Shown here piece by piece: positions 1 through 8,800 of a stretch of DNA of 64,000 bases. The number at the start of each line of letters is the position of its first letter. Positions within the stretch are counted from its first letter, which is position 1. Source of the DNA: a virus. The DNA lies in the IMG/VR virus record IMGVR_UViG_3300005577_000030, positions 1 to 64,000 of that record; one strand, given 5' to 3'. The notes below the pieces were generated by a model that was not told the DNA's origin, ran no database searches, and was given only the letters and a program-made list of their open reading frames with translations. The translations under genes and the position numbers were made by a program.

Positions 1-1
1 A

Positions 2-193
2 AAATATACGTTAGAAAATTATATTTTATGTTCTTATTATTTTGAAGATAAAAATTGTGAAAAATCTTCTAATAAAATAGCTCATATAATATTAAATATT
101 AATAATTCTGATGTTAATTTTTCTTATACTACTTCTAAAAAAGAAATTATTTATTCTGCAAATGAAAGAATAATACAAAATATTATAGATTAA
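2..193 (+). CDS. Partial small protein with IIQNIID tail (left edge)
   Basis: This is the 3' end of a gene that begins before the window. The frame is open from base 2 to a TAA at 191-193 and gives 63 residues. The last 15 residues, IIYSANERIIQNIID, are almost the same as the end of the next gene (IIYSPNERIIQNIIE). Upstream parts also align loosely, for example KYTLENYILCSYYF with the corresponding KYDLHNYTICCYS of the neighbour, so the two are tandem paralogues. I recognise no domain and the function is unknown. It is the first visible member of an array of six small genes sharing a C-terminal tail. Confidence 0.7.
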   Translation, partial: KYTLENYILCSYYFEDKNCEKSSNKIAHIILNINNSDVNFSYTTSKKEIIYSANERIIQNIID

Positions 194-196
194 AAT

Positions 197-583
197 ATGC
201 AATTTGAAGATTTAATATATTATGTGGAAAAATTTAAGTTTCAACAAAAACTAGAGCATGGATATTATATTGATAATAATGTAGAAATTATATTAAATAC
301 TGCAGATTTTCAAGTAATTCTTGTTGATCAGTTAAATGAGACTGATAATGGATTTACTATTATCCATAATGATAATGGTATTTTAAAATACGATTTACAT
401 AATTATACTATATGTTGTTACAGTGATAATATTAAAAATATTAATAAAGAAATTTTATTAAATAGTGCTTTGATTATTTTGAATATTAAATGTATATTAG
501 ATGAAAATTATAGTTATCCTATTCATGTAGAAGAAATTATTTATTCACCAAATGAAAGAATTATACAAAACATTATAGAGTAA
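197..583 (+). CDS. Small protein of the C-terminal-tail array (member 1)
   Basis: A 128-residue acidic, Ile/Asn-rich protein starting with ATG three bases after the previous stop. No Shine-Dalgarno sequence is visible, so translation is probably coupled to the upstream gene. The C-terminal half resembles the partial gene to its left, which points to tandem duplication. It ends in NERIIQNIIE, the tail shared with slight variation by all six genes of the array. There is no signal peptide, membrane segment or catalytic motif that I recognise. Function unknown. Confidence 0.75.
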   Translation: MQFEDLIYYVEKFKFQQKLEHGYYIDNNVEIILNTADFQVILVDQLNETDNGFTIIHNDNGILKYDLHNYTICCYSDNIKNINKEILLNSALIILNIKCILDENYSYPIHVEEIIYSPNERIIQNIIE

Positions 584-590
584 ATATTAA

Positions 591-941
591 ATGTTTAATT
601 CCTGGATAAATATTTTAAATTTTTTAGAAAAAACAAATATTTTAGGTATTAATTTAAATGATTATTTTAATTACCATAAAGATAATTTTTTAAATGAAAT
701 AGATTTTGCTGAGAATATAATTCCCAGTGAGTTTTCTAATAAAATATTTGAAATTATTTTTGTAAATTCAAGTTCATTTATATTAAATTTTTTCCTTATC
801 AAAAATATAACAAATCGTTGGGATATGTATAATTTAATAATTAAAGCGTATTATAGATTTAAAATGAATTCTGATAAATTATTTGAAGAACATTTAAATA
901 ATGTAATAAATGAAAATATAATTGAGAATATAATAAATTAA
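591..941 (+). CDS. Small protein of the C-terminal-tail array (member 2)
   Basis: A 116-residue protein rich in Phe, Asn and Ile. Its body does not visibly resemble its neighbours, but it ends in NENIIENIIN, a variant of the tail common to the array. It starts with ATG 7 bases after the preceding stop and lacks a clear ribosome binding site. The sequence looks mostly helical, with alternating hydrophobic and Asn/Lys positions. No family recognised, function unknown. Confidence 0.7.
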   Translation: MFNSWINILNFLEKTNILGINLNDYFNYHKDNFLNEIDFAENIIPSEFSNKIFEIIFVNSSSFILNFFLIKNITNRWDMYNLIIKAYYRFKMNSDKLFEEHLNNVINENIIENIIN

Positions 942-942
942 A

Positions 943-1344
943 ATGGAAATAAATATTAAAATAATTCTTATTGAAGTTTTAGAATTAATTGAAAAGCAAA
1001 TTAAAAATTATGAATTTCTTTATTATTTTAATGTAAATTATTTCTCCTTACCAAATGAATTAAATAACTTATTAAACTCAACATCTGATGAATATATGAT
1101 TAAATATCATAATTCTATTGGTAGAGTAATTAGAAACTGTTATCTTTGTACTAAAGATGGTTCACTTCCTATATTGTATAATTATTTTTTGGAAAATAAT
1201 ATATCTCATCCAGATGATATGAGTGATTTTATTTTGAGAATGTTTTGGCATATAAAACATAATAATCTATCTTACATTGATGATATTGAAACATTAACTA
1301 ATAAATTGTTCAAAGAAAATATAATTAAAAATATAATTGAATGA
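943..1344 (+). CDS. Small protein of the C-terminal-tail array (member 3)
   Basis: A 133-residue protein starting with ATG one base after the previous stop and overlapping the next start by ATGA (1341-1344), so the genes look translationally coupled. The body has no recognised domain. The end, KENIIKNIIE, matches the array tail. Asp/Glu- and Asn-rich composition suggests a soluble cytoplasmic protein. Function unknown. Confidence 0.7.
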   Translation: MEINIKIILIEVLELIEKQIKNYEFLYYFNVNYFSLPNELNNLLNSTSDEYMIKYHNSIGRVIRNCYLCTKDGSLPILYNYFLENNISHPDDMSDFILRMFWHIKHNNLSYIDDIETLTNKLFKENIIKNIIE

Positions 1345-1631
1345 CTAATATAAGAAAATTAATTAAAGAATTAAATAATAAATATAATCATAATTTAAAA
1401 TGTATAGACGAGATTAAGATTATAAAATCTGGTTACATTATAGTTAGATTATCATGCAAAAAATGTAATTGGAATAATTATATTTATTTAGGTGATGTTG
1501 ATTATACTTTTGATAAAGAATACAATTTTACCAAGATTAAAAAAATAGAATGTCCAGAATACATAGAATATGCTTATGATTATGATATTTTAACTTGTGA
1601 TGAGCAAATAATAAAAAATATAATAGAATAA
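1341..1631 (+). CDS. Small Cys-containing protein of the C-terminal-tail array (member 4)
   Basis: A 96-residue protein whose ATG overlaps the TGA of the previous gene. It has a CKKC pair in the middle and two later single cysteines (IECPEY and LTCDEQ), which could bind one zinc ion; this is an inference from spacing only. It ends in DEQIIKNIIE, the shared array tail. No other feature recognised, function unknown. Confidence 0.7.
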   Translation: MTNIRKLIKELNNKYNHNLKCIDEIKIIKSGYIIVRLSCKKCNWNNYIYLGDVDYTFDKEYNFTKIKKIECPEYIEYAYDYDILTCDEQIIKNIIE

Positions 1632-1633
1632 AT

Positions 1634-1918
1634 ATGATTAAATATGCTGATATTAAATATTATATAGATAAATATAAAAATGAATGTTATAATAAAGGCC
1701 CAATTACATCAATTCATTTATCATCAGATATATATTTAAATTTATGTTCAGAATTAAATATTACAGATAGTTCTTATTTTATTTATGATGAGTATAAATT
1801 TAAATTAATGTGGCAAATGTATGAAAATTACATAATATTTTTTAGTTCGTACCCTATGGGTATAGGGTACGATGTTTTAAGTGAAGAAGAAAGAATTATT
1901 AAAGATATAATAGAATAA
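1634..1918 (+). CDS. Small protein of the C-terminal-tail array (member 5)
   Basis: A 94-residue Tyr/Ile-rich protein and the last gene of the array, ending in EERIIKDIIE. It starts two bases after the previous stop. The coding sequence contains a perfect GC-containing hairpin near its 3' end (1847-1872), and an intrinsic terminator follows about 20 bases after the stop. No recognised domain. Function unknown. Confidence 0.7.
   Translation: MIKYADIKYYIDKYKNECYNKGPITSIHLSSDIYLNLCSELNITDSSYFIYDEYKFKLMWQMYENYIIFFSSYPMGIGYDVLSEEERIIKDIIE
1847..1872 (+). other. Perfect 11-bp inverted repeat inside a coding sequence
   Basis: The arms tcgtaccctat and atagggtacga are perfectly complementary and are separated by the loop gggt. 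It encodes part of SSYPMGIGYDV. In sequence this AT-rich, a GC-containing 11-bp stem with a tetraloop is unusual. No U-tract follows, so it is not a standard terminator. It could pause the ribosome or polymerase, stabilise the mRNA 3' end together with the terminator just downstream, or bind a protein. Confidence 0.6.
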
Positions 1919-1938
1919 TAATTAAATTTAATATTCTG

Positions 1939-1975
1939 AAACCTGTAAGTAGCAATATTTACAGGTTTTTTCTTT
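1939..1975 (+). terminator. Intrinsic terminator closing the small-gene array
   Basis: The 10-base arm aaacctgtaa (1939-1948) pairs with ttacaggttt (1959-1968) around a 10-base loop, followed directly by a T-rich run. This is the normal form of a Rho-independent terminator. It sits 21 bases after the last array gene and 42 bases before the next gene, so it separates the array from the virion genes as a transcription unit. Confidence 0.75.
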
Positions 1976-2016
1976 TTCTGGCGCATAAAATCACATATTC
2001 GTAAATAGGAGTTTTT

Positions 2017-2496
2017 GTGGATAAAAAAGCAGAATTAGAACTACTTAGGGATATTAAATCAAAAATTAAACAAAGTGATGTTGTTATTGATTTATTTAAA
2101 ACTCATGAAGTACTTCTTGATTATTTAGACTTATTCCCCATGACTTTTGCGGATTTAGATGTATCTGCAAGAACTGATCATGGAATTATTTATTTTAACA
2201 AAAAATTATTAGAAAAACAAGACCAAATTGATCATTATATGGTTCATGAAGTAACCCATGTTCTTCAGCAGTGTTTTGGAGATGTTCCTACACAAGGTGC
2301 TAATGATGGCAGTTACCTTGATAATAAATATGAACAAGAAGGATTTCAAGAACAAACTGAATATTTAAGTGATACCCGTAATGATCATGTAGCTGAAAAA
2401 TATATTGATAAAGTTTTAGATCATCACGATATTGATTCAAAAAAAGAACGTCAAGAAAGAAAGAAGAAATTATTACAATTAGCTGATGGAAAATAA
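2017..2496 (+). CDS. Zinc-metallopeptidase-like protein (HEVTH)
   Basis: A 159-residue protein starting at GTG, with the ribosome binding site AGGAG about 5 bases upstream. Residues 77-81 are HEVTH, the HExxH zinc-peptidase signature, within a hydrophobic helix continuing as VLQQCFG. Acidic residues about 35 further on (EYLSDTRNDH) could supply the third ligand. The C-terminus is a charged Lys/Arg/Glu helix. Length and motif fit small neutral zinc proteases found in phage structural operons. It lies 3 bases before a connector-like virion gene, so it might process a virion protein. The peptidase activity and its substrate are inferences. Confidence 0.6.
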   Translation: MDKKAELELLRDIKSKIKQSDVVIDLFKTHEVLLDYLDLFPMTFADLDVSARTDHGIIYFNKKLLEKQDQIDHYMVHEVTHVLQQCFGDVPTQGANDGSYLDNKYEQEGFQEQTEYLSDTRNDHVAEKYIDKVLDHHDIDSKKERQERKKKLLQLADGK

Positions 2497-2499
2497 ATC

Positions 2500-5382
2500 A
2501 TGGTTTGCACAGTTAATAAACCCTATTATATTCCACAAAATCAGTCTGGAATAAGGTTAGTAAATTCTTTAGGTGATGCCAATAATATAGAAATATACTG
2601 GTATTCTGCTTATGTTGATAATTTAAATTTTAATTTAGCTTATAATATTTATTTTTCTACCGAAGAAGAAAATGTCTTTTTAGAAGGACCGAAATTTTTA
2701 TCAACTAATTTAAATGGATTATATACAAAAATTTCTGGATTTACTCCTGGAGATACTTATTATTTTGCCGTAAGAGCTACTGAATATCAATCAATTTGGT
2801 ATAATCCTAATTTTTTGCCTGATGCTGAAGATGGATATATGCTCAAAGTATATCCCGAAACATTATTAGCAGCAAATATTTCAAATTCTAGCACAATAAT
2901 ACCAATTACTGATATTGATTTATTTCCACCTATGGGCGTTATTCAAGTAGGTTATGAATATATTAGATATGATTCTAAAGATATTCCTAATTCCACTCTT
3001 TTAGTTGCAGAAAGAGGATTTTTAAATACTAATATTAGATCTCATACTATTGACGGATATGACGGTTACGATCAATTAAGTCCAATAGTTAGATTTTTTC
3101 AAGGTTGTGAAGAAGTAAATACATTAATAAATGAAGAAGCGTCGAATTTTAATTATAATAACTTCGCTTATACTTTAGCGGATGGATATAAAGAAGAAAC
3201 AAAAGACTTATTAACTACTGATTTAAGTTTTACGGAAGCTCAACAAATAGATTTTCCTGTTTATCCGCAAGAAGGATGGAGAAGAACTGATTTAGATGCA
3301 TTTTTTAAAGGACAATGTTTAGATACTTATTTTGGTGGAGAATCTGGATGTGCTGACGGATATAATGTAGGTAATCAAATTCGAAATGTATCAATTTCAG
3401 ATATTAATGATCAACGTCAAGAATTTATATTGAATTTTACTGGCGAACCTGTAGTTTTGGTTAAAAGATTATGGAAAGGTATTCGTTGTAGTTGCTATGA
3501 ACCAAATAAAGAAAGTGCAGAAAGTAGGTGTCCGAACTGTTTTGTACCAGGAACATTGGTAAATACTGAATTGGGATGGAGACCTATTGAAGATATAAAA
3601 ATAGGAGAAAGAGTATTATCTTCTGATGGTTATTATCATAAAGTATTAAGAACCTTTAAAAATGATTATAACGGAGAATTACTTTCAATTCAATCTTCAG
3701 TTTCCTCACAACCAATTTTAACAACTCCTGAACATCCATTTTTGGTAATGCGTGGAAAACACCAAAGTTTAATTTCTAAACCATGTGATTCTTCATGTGA
3801 TACATATATTAATAATGGAGATGGTGATGGAAATCAAAGGCCTCATAATGTACAAATTTTACCATCAGGAAATTGGTGGGCTAGAGTTCATACTGTTGAA
3901 GGTAAACGTATAACATTAGGTTCACATAAAACAAAAGAAGATGCTGTTAATGCAATAATAAATTATAAAAAAGAAAATTATAAATTAGGTCATAATTTAG
4001 ATTGGGATGAAGCTGAAAATATCAATAAATATGATTGGTTAGTTTCTAAATGGAACAGTGAAATTAAAGATGTTGATATAATAAATATACCTCAAGAATT
4101 TTTAAAAAACACAAAATTAGGATTGCAAAGAAATGGTGTTGATAAATTTGAATTAAACGAAGAATTTTTATGGATTATTGGTATTTATATTGCTGAAGGT
4201 AGTTGTTCCAAGAGATCATTGAATTTTGCTTTACATAAAGAAGAAACAGTATTTCAAAATAGAATCATAACATTTTTTCAAAAATTAGGCTATAATGCTA
4301 AATTAATTACTTCATCAGAAAATGGCGTTTGTGTTGTGGTAAATAGTACAACATTAGCTTTATGGTTTCCAAAATGGTTAGGGCATTTATGTTACAATAA
4401 ACGAATACCTCAAGAATTAATGCAATTACCGGTTGAAAAAACCTGGGCTTTAATTAAAGGAATTTATGATGGTGACGGATCTAAATCAGATCATGAAATT
4501 GGGCAAACTTCAAGAATATTAGCGCTACAATTAACTGAATTATTACATAGAGTTGGAGAGCAACCATTAATAAGACGCCAACGTTCAAAAGTTCTTACAC
4601 CAAAAGGTAATGTTAGAAAATTATGTTACATTGTATCATGGGCAGAAGATACATTGAAAAATTCTAATAGAAAATGTAGGTGGAATTTTAAAGGTGAAAT
4701 TTTAGCAAGAGTAAATGAGGTTGAAAAAATTCAATATAATGGTCCTGTTTATAATTTAGAAATTGAAGATGATCATTCATATATTGTTGAAGGTATCATT
4801 GTACATAATTGTCATGGGACATCTTTTATTACCGGCTTTGAGCAATTTTATAATCCACGAAGATCTGATGGTAGAATTATGGTGCGTTTTGGACCTTATA
4901 CAGACGATGTAAAGCAAGAAGATTCAGGGTTAGAATCAATTGCAATTCATGACTGTAGAGCTTTAACTACCCCTGTTATTAAAGATAGAGATTTTATTAT
5001 TCGTTTTAATGAAGATGGAACTGAAGAATATAGATATGAAGTTTTAGATGTTACTAGAAATAAAATATTTTATGGCGTTTCTGGTGTGCAAAATTTTAAA
5101 GCTCAAAGAATTAGAAAAACTGATCCTATTTATTCTTGGAGAGCGATTAGATCCACTGCCACAATGCCAAACAAAGTTAATACTTCAGTTGGATTATTAT
5201 TAGGACCTAATAATACATTTATTCCTCATACGCACCAAATTGTATTAAATGAAAATATTACAGCTTTATCACAAGTAAATCAAACTACATCAATGTCAAA
5301 TGGGCATAATCATCCTATAATTAATGGTGTTATTCAGTCTTCTCCGATTGATGGACATACACATCAGATTATTAATTTTTAA
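2500..5382 (+). CDS. Connector-like virion protein interrupted by an intein
   Basis: The reading frame of 960 codons consists of an N-extein (1-346), an intein (347-770) and a C-extein (771-960); the mature protein would have 536 residues. Residues about 25-95 look like a fibronectin-III-type fold (EIYWYSAYVDN, then GLYTKISGFTPGDTYYFAVRA). Cys330, Cys332, Cys344 and the Cys joined after splicing form CSC...CPNC, a probable zinc site. The C-extein (RIMVRFGPY, then RDFIIRFNEDGTEEYRYEVL) resembles head-tail connector or neck proteins of myoviruses, but I cannot name the family. The last 50 residues hold PHTHQ, GHNHP and GHTHQ clusters that may bind metal. Five DGY tripeptides occur outside the intein. 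Confidence 0.65.
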   Translation: MVCTVNKPYYIPQNQSGIRLVNSLGDANNIEIYWYSAYVDNLNFNLAYNIYFSTEEENVFLEGPKFLSTNLNGLYTKISGFTPGDTYYFAVRATEYQSIWYNPNFLPDAEDGYMLKVYPETLLAANISNSSTIIPITDIDLFPPMGVIQVGYEYIRYDSKDIPNSTLLVAERGFLNTNIRSHTIDGYDGYDQLSPIVRFFQGCEEVNTLINEEASNFNYNNFAYTLADGYKEETKDLLTTDLSFTEAQQIDFPVYPQEGWRRTDLDAFFKGQCLDTYFGGESGCADGYNVGNQIRNVSISDINDQRQEFILNFTGEPVVLVKRLWKGIRCSCYEPNKESAESRCPNCFVPGTLVNTELGWRPIEDIKIGERVLSSDGYYHKVLRTFKNDYNGELLSIQSSVSSQPILTTPEHPFLVMRGKHQSLISKPCDSSCDTYINNGDGDGNQRPHNVQILPSGNWWARVHTVEGKRITLGSHKTKEDAVNAIINYKKENYKLGHNLDWDEAENINKYDWLVSKWNSEIKDVDIINIPQEFLKNTKLGLQRNGVDKFELNEEFLWIIGIYIAEGSCSKRSLNFALHKEETVFQNRIITFFQKLGYNAKLITSSENGVCVVVNSTTLALWFPKWLGHLCYNKRIPQELMQLPVEKTWALIKGIYDGDGSKSDHEIGQTSRILALQLTELLHRVGEQPLIRRQRSKVLTPKGNVRKLCYIVSWAEDTLKNSNRKCRWNFKGEILARVNEVEKIQYNGPVYNLEIEDDHSYIVEGIIVHNCHGTSFITGFEQFYNPRRSDGRIMVRFGPYTDDVKQEDSGLESIAIHDCRALTTPVIKDRDFIIRFNEDGTEEYRYEVLDVTRNKIFYGVSGVQNFKAQRIRKTDPIYSWRAIRSTATMPNKVNTSVGLLLGPNNTFIPHTHQIVLNENITALSQVNQTTSMSNGHNHPIINGVIQSSPIDGHTHQIINF
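3538..4809 (+). mobile_element. LAGLIDADG intein with an AP2-like insert
   Basis: The intein has 424 residues. It starts with Cys1 (codon 347, CFVPGTLVNTELGWRPIEDI, block A) and ends with ...YIVEGIIVHN (penultimate His, final Asn), followed by Cys+1, so every residue for standard splicing is present. Two LAGLIDADG-type motifs occur: LWIIGIYIAEGS at 557-568 and LIKGIYDGDGS at 651-661, giving an apparently intact homing endonuclease. Residues about 450-495 (GNWWARVHTVEGKRITLGSH) look like an AP2-type DNA-binding domain between block B and the endonuclease. The insertion falls inside a CPNC motif, a conserved site typical of inteins. Confidence 0.9.
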
Positions 5383-5448
5383 CAATTAAATTGATAATAT
5401 CGCTGCATAATACAGTATTTTAATAGATTTTAAAAAAGGACTACGGAT

Positions 5449-5835
5449 ATGGATATTCAAAGTATATTTTCAATACAGACGGTATTTTTAGCTTTAGCAG
5501 TAGGCGTATTAACTCAAATGGTTAAAAATATAGTAGAAGCTAAATGGCCGAATTTACCCGCTAATAAAAATTGGGGCAAAGTATTTATTCCCAGTATATC
5601 ACTTGGAATTGGCATGGCATTATCTGCAGGTACAAGTGTCATTCCAGGATTCTTAGCTAATGCAGTTTTACAGGATAAAATTATATACGGTATTATATCT
5701 GGATTTTTCTCTTCTTATGTATTTAGAGCTGCAAATGCTTTTTTGAAAAAAGAAGTTCCGGATGAATCAATTAATCCTCCTGCAATTCCAGCTCCACCAA
5801 AAGTACCTTCTTTCCCTACTGATAAAGATAAATAA
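5449..5835 (+). CDS. Small membrane protein, holin-like
   Basis: A 128-residue protein with a good ribosome binding site (AAGGA) upstream of ATG. Hydrophobic segments lie at about residues 8-25, 47-70 and 77-96. A short charged tail is followed by a Pro-rich end (NPPAIPAPPKVPSFP). Size, two to three membrane spans and a polar C-terminus fit phage holins or small membrane anchors. No lysin gene is adjacent, so lysis function is a guess. Transport or superinfection-exclusion roles are possible alternatives. Confidence 0.45.
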   Translation: MDIQSIFSIQTVFLALAVGVLTQMVKNIVEAKWPNLPANKNWGKVFIPSISLGIGMALSAGTSVIPGFLANAVLQDKIIYGIISGFFSSYVFRAANAFLKKEVPDESINPPAIPAPPKVPSFPTDKDK

Positions 5836-5886
5836 AACGTTATATAATATAAATATGTTAACTAGAATTAATACAAGGTGTGATAA

Positions 5887-8800
5887 ATGAGTAATTTTCC
5901 TACAGTTTTAGATGATGATAATTCCATTTATCGTATTGATGATAATTTATCTGAATTAGGTGTTTTTACTATAAATCAACTAAGATCAGCTGTTTTTGCA
6001 ATTGAAGGTTATCTAGGATTAACTGGTCCTGGATCTTTATCTTCAATGTCAAGCCGTTTAGATGTATCATTAAATCCTGACGGAACAATTAAAGCATCTG
6101 CTCTTACAAGTGTTGGTTTAGCTACTTTACCAATTGTTAATTCTCAAGTTGGAACAAATGCTGGTATTTTAGAATCTAAACTTCATTTAGATTATGGAAC
6201 ATCGGATTTACATACCTTAATTCAAGCAAATTCTACATTGTTAAATTCTTTATCTGTATTTGAAGCAGCTTTAGAAGTTAAAGTTAATAGTCATATAGCT
6301 GGTGGTCCGGCTTCTAATTTAAGACATGTAGCTAGTCATATTGATATCAATGCTCATCCTACTGATTCACGAGATGGATCTTTTACTTGGGGTGGATTAA
6401 TTGATAAAGATGGCTATCAATTAACCGCTACTAATGTTGCTGGCGCCTTAGATCAAATTAATACAACTTTAACTGGACATCAAAATCAAGTACTTGACGC
6501 TCATCCTGCTTCAGCTATTTCTGTAGATACTTCTAATTTTTCAGAATTATTAGCTACTTCGGAAAATGTTCAACAAGTACTTGAAAACATTGATGATATT
6601 GAATTATTACAATTAGGCACTCATAGAGCTACTCAACATTCAAATGGAATTCCAAAAGCCGCAAGATCGTTAAATTTGAGTTCAGCTACTACATTGGGTT
6701 CGGATGGATATAATTTAGAGGTTGTTAGTTCTACACCTTGTCAAACTTTCGTTGCCCATAATCCTCCTGGTATTGCCCCTATAGATAATGTTTCTGTAGG
6801 AGATAGTATTATTACATTTAAGCCAGCAACAAATGTAGGGTCTGTATTTGATGCTAAATTTTCTCAAGTTAAAGTTGGCGATATTATTAGAATAAATTAT
6901 GGATCAATTGAAGATATTCGCAGGGTAGAATCAATTAGATTTACTCCAGGTTCAGAATGGGTTATTAGAATAAATGGAGTTAATTTAATTGATACTGATG
7001 GTTATACAGCTTTAGCTCGTATTGATCGTCCATTATATGATTCTAATACTAGCGGTGTATTGGCTGTAGCTGCCGCAAACCCTGTTCCTTTGGCTAGTTT
7101 TGCGATATTAGGAAGTGTAATTATAGGCGATCCGAGAGGGGCTACTGCTCTCGGTATGAATTTTGATGTTAATAAATTTACTTCTAAAAATTATAATTTA
7201 TATTTAGAATTATATCCTACAGGAAATCCTGCTGACCATGTTATTAAATTACCTGCTGTAGATGTAACTGGTAATGCTGGAGCTACTCCTGGATTATATA
7301 CTTTGGATGATATTGTTACTGCTACTAATAATGCATTTAGAGCTACAGGTTATAATTTTAGATTTATTGCTTATTCTGTAAATGGTAATTTTGGAATTAT
7401 GTTAGCAGATTCTATTGATGGAGCTTCTTTTGCTATTATTAATGGGTCTAATGCTACAGGTTCATTAACTAATGGAACTTATGTACATAATGTTATTGGC
7501 GATGCAGATGGACTTCATATTGATCCATTAGGTTTTGGATTTGAAAATGCAAATTTAGCCAGCCCTACGTATCAAGCTAGTTGGCTAGATGCTACTGCTG
7601 CTCAAATTCCTACTAAAATAATACATCCAGTTAAATCACGAAATTATATAGTTAACGGCCGTCCATTTGATAATTTTAAACAAAAAGATTTAACTACAAA
7701 TGGTTTCTGGGTTGCTGATATTGATTCAAAAAACATTACTGGTATATCTGTAGAAGTTACTTATAAAGTTAATACGGTTTTAGATACTGCAGGATTAAAA
7801 CCTGGTAAAACTATTATTGTTCAGCCAGCTGTTGGATATTCGGATCCACTTTATAAAGATGTTGATTATGGTAGATTTATTATTAAATCAGTTGTATTTA
7901 ATAATTGTCACTGTGTAAATGATTACACATTAATTACAGTTATAAATGGCGTGCATGGTACTAGTAATCCATTAAGTATAACTTCTAATACTGGTTTACC
8001 TGTAAGATTATATTTTGGTGAAGATTCAGTTGGTTTTGATGATCAAAATATAATTGATCAATCGGATACTTCTATAAATTATCATAGATTTCATGAAATT
8101 TATATCTCAGATCAAAAAACTACATTTTCTCATGAACGTGCAAGAATGGCATATACTACCGAAACGTCTAATTTATTAGATACTAGTAATTGGCATATTC
8201 TTTCAGTTTCGCCTAAGTTTAGAGGATATAAAGATACATCTGGATCATTATTAAATAAATACATTAGATTATTAATCACTAATTATAATAGTCAAAGTGG
8301 TGAATTTGATGGATATTTAGGAGAAAGAGATAATGTTACAAACCATATATTTAATACTGGTAGATTGATTCGTGGTAAAAAGAACGTTCCAGTTAAATTT
8401 TATGATGATACAGATTTAGATTATATTGAATTTGTTTTTAAAGATGAAAGTACAAGCTTACCTACTACTGTTATTCCAACCAATAAATGGCTGGATATTG
8501 AAATTTTTCCATCATTATTATTAGATCAAGAGCTTTTACCTTTAGCTAGTTGTGAAGTCAATTGGACTCCATTAGCTGGTAGAAATATAATTTCATACGT
8601 TAAAAATTTAAAGCAATATGGAAGTATTTCCGAGTTAGAATTTACACAATCAGCAGTTAATTTTATAACTTCTGGTGATAGATTCCTTCATGGAAATGGT
8701 ATTTTATCAGGATTTGATGCCGATATAGCTTTAGGTTCAAATAAAGTTTTAGTACATGGTGGTACTGCTTTAGTAAATGGTAAAATTGTAACTTCTAATA

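Noticed and set aside
5848-5855. TATAAATA, the T4 late promoter -10 element, 32 bases before the fibre gene
   Set aside because: A single 8-base AT-only match is expected often in this base composition and is not repeated before the other late genes.
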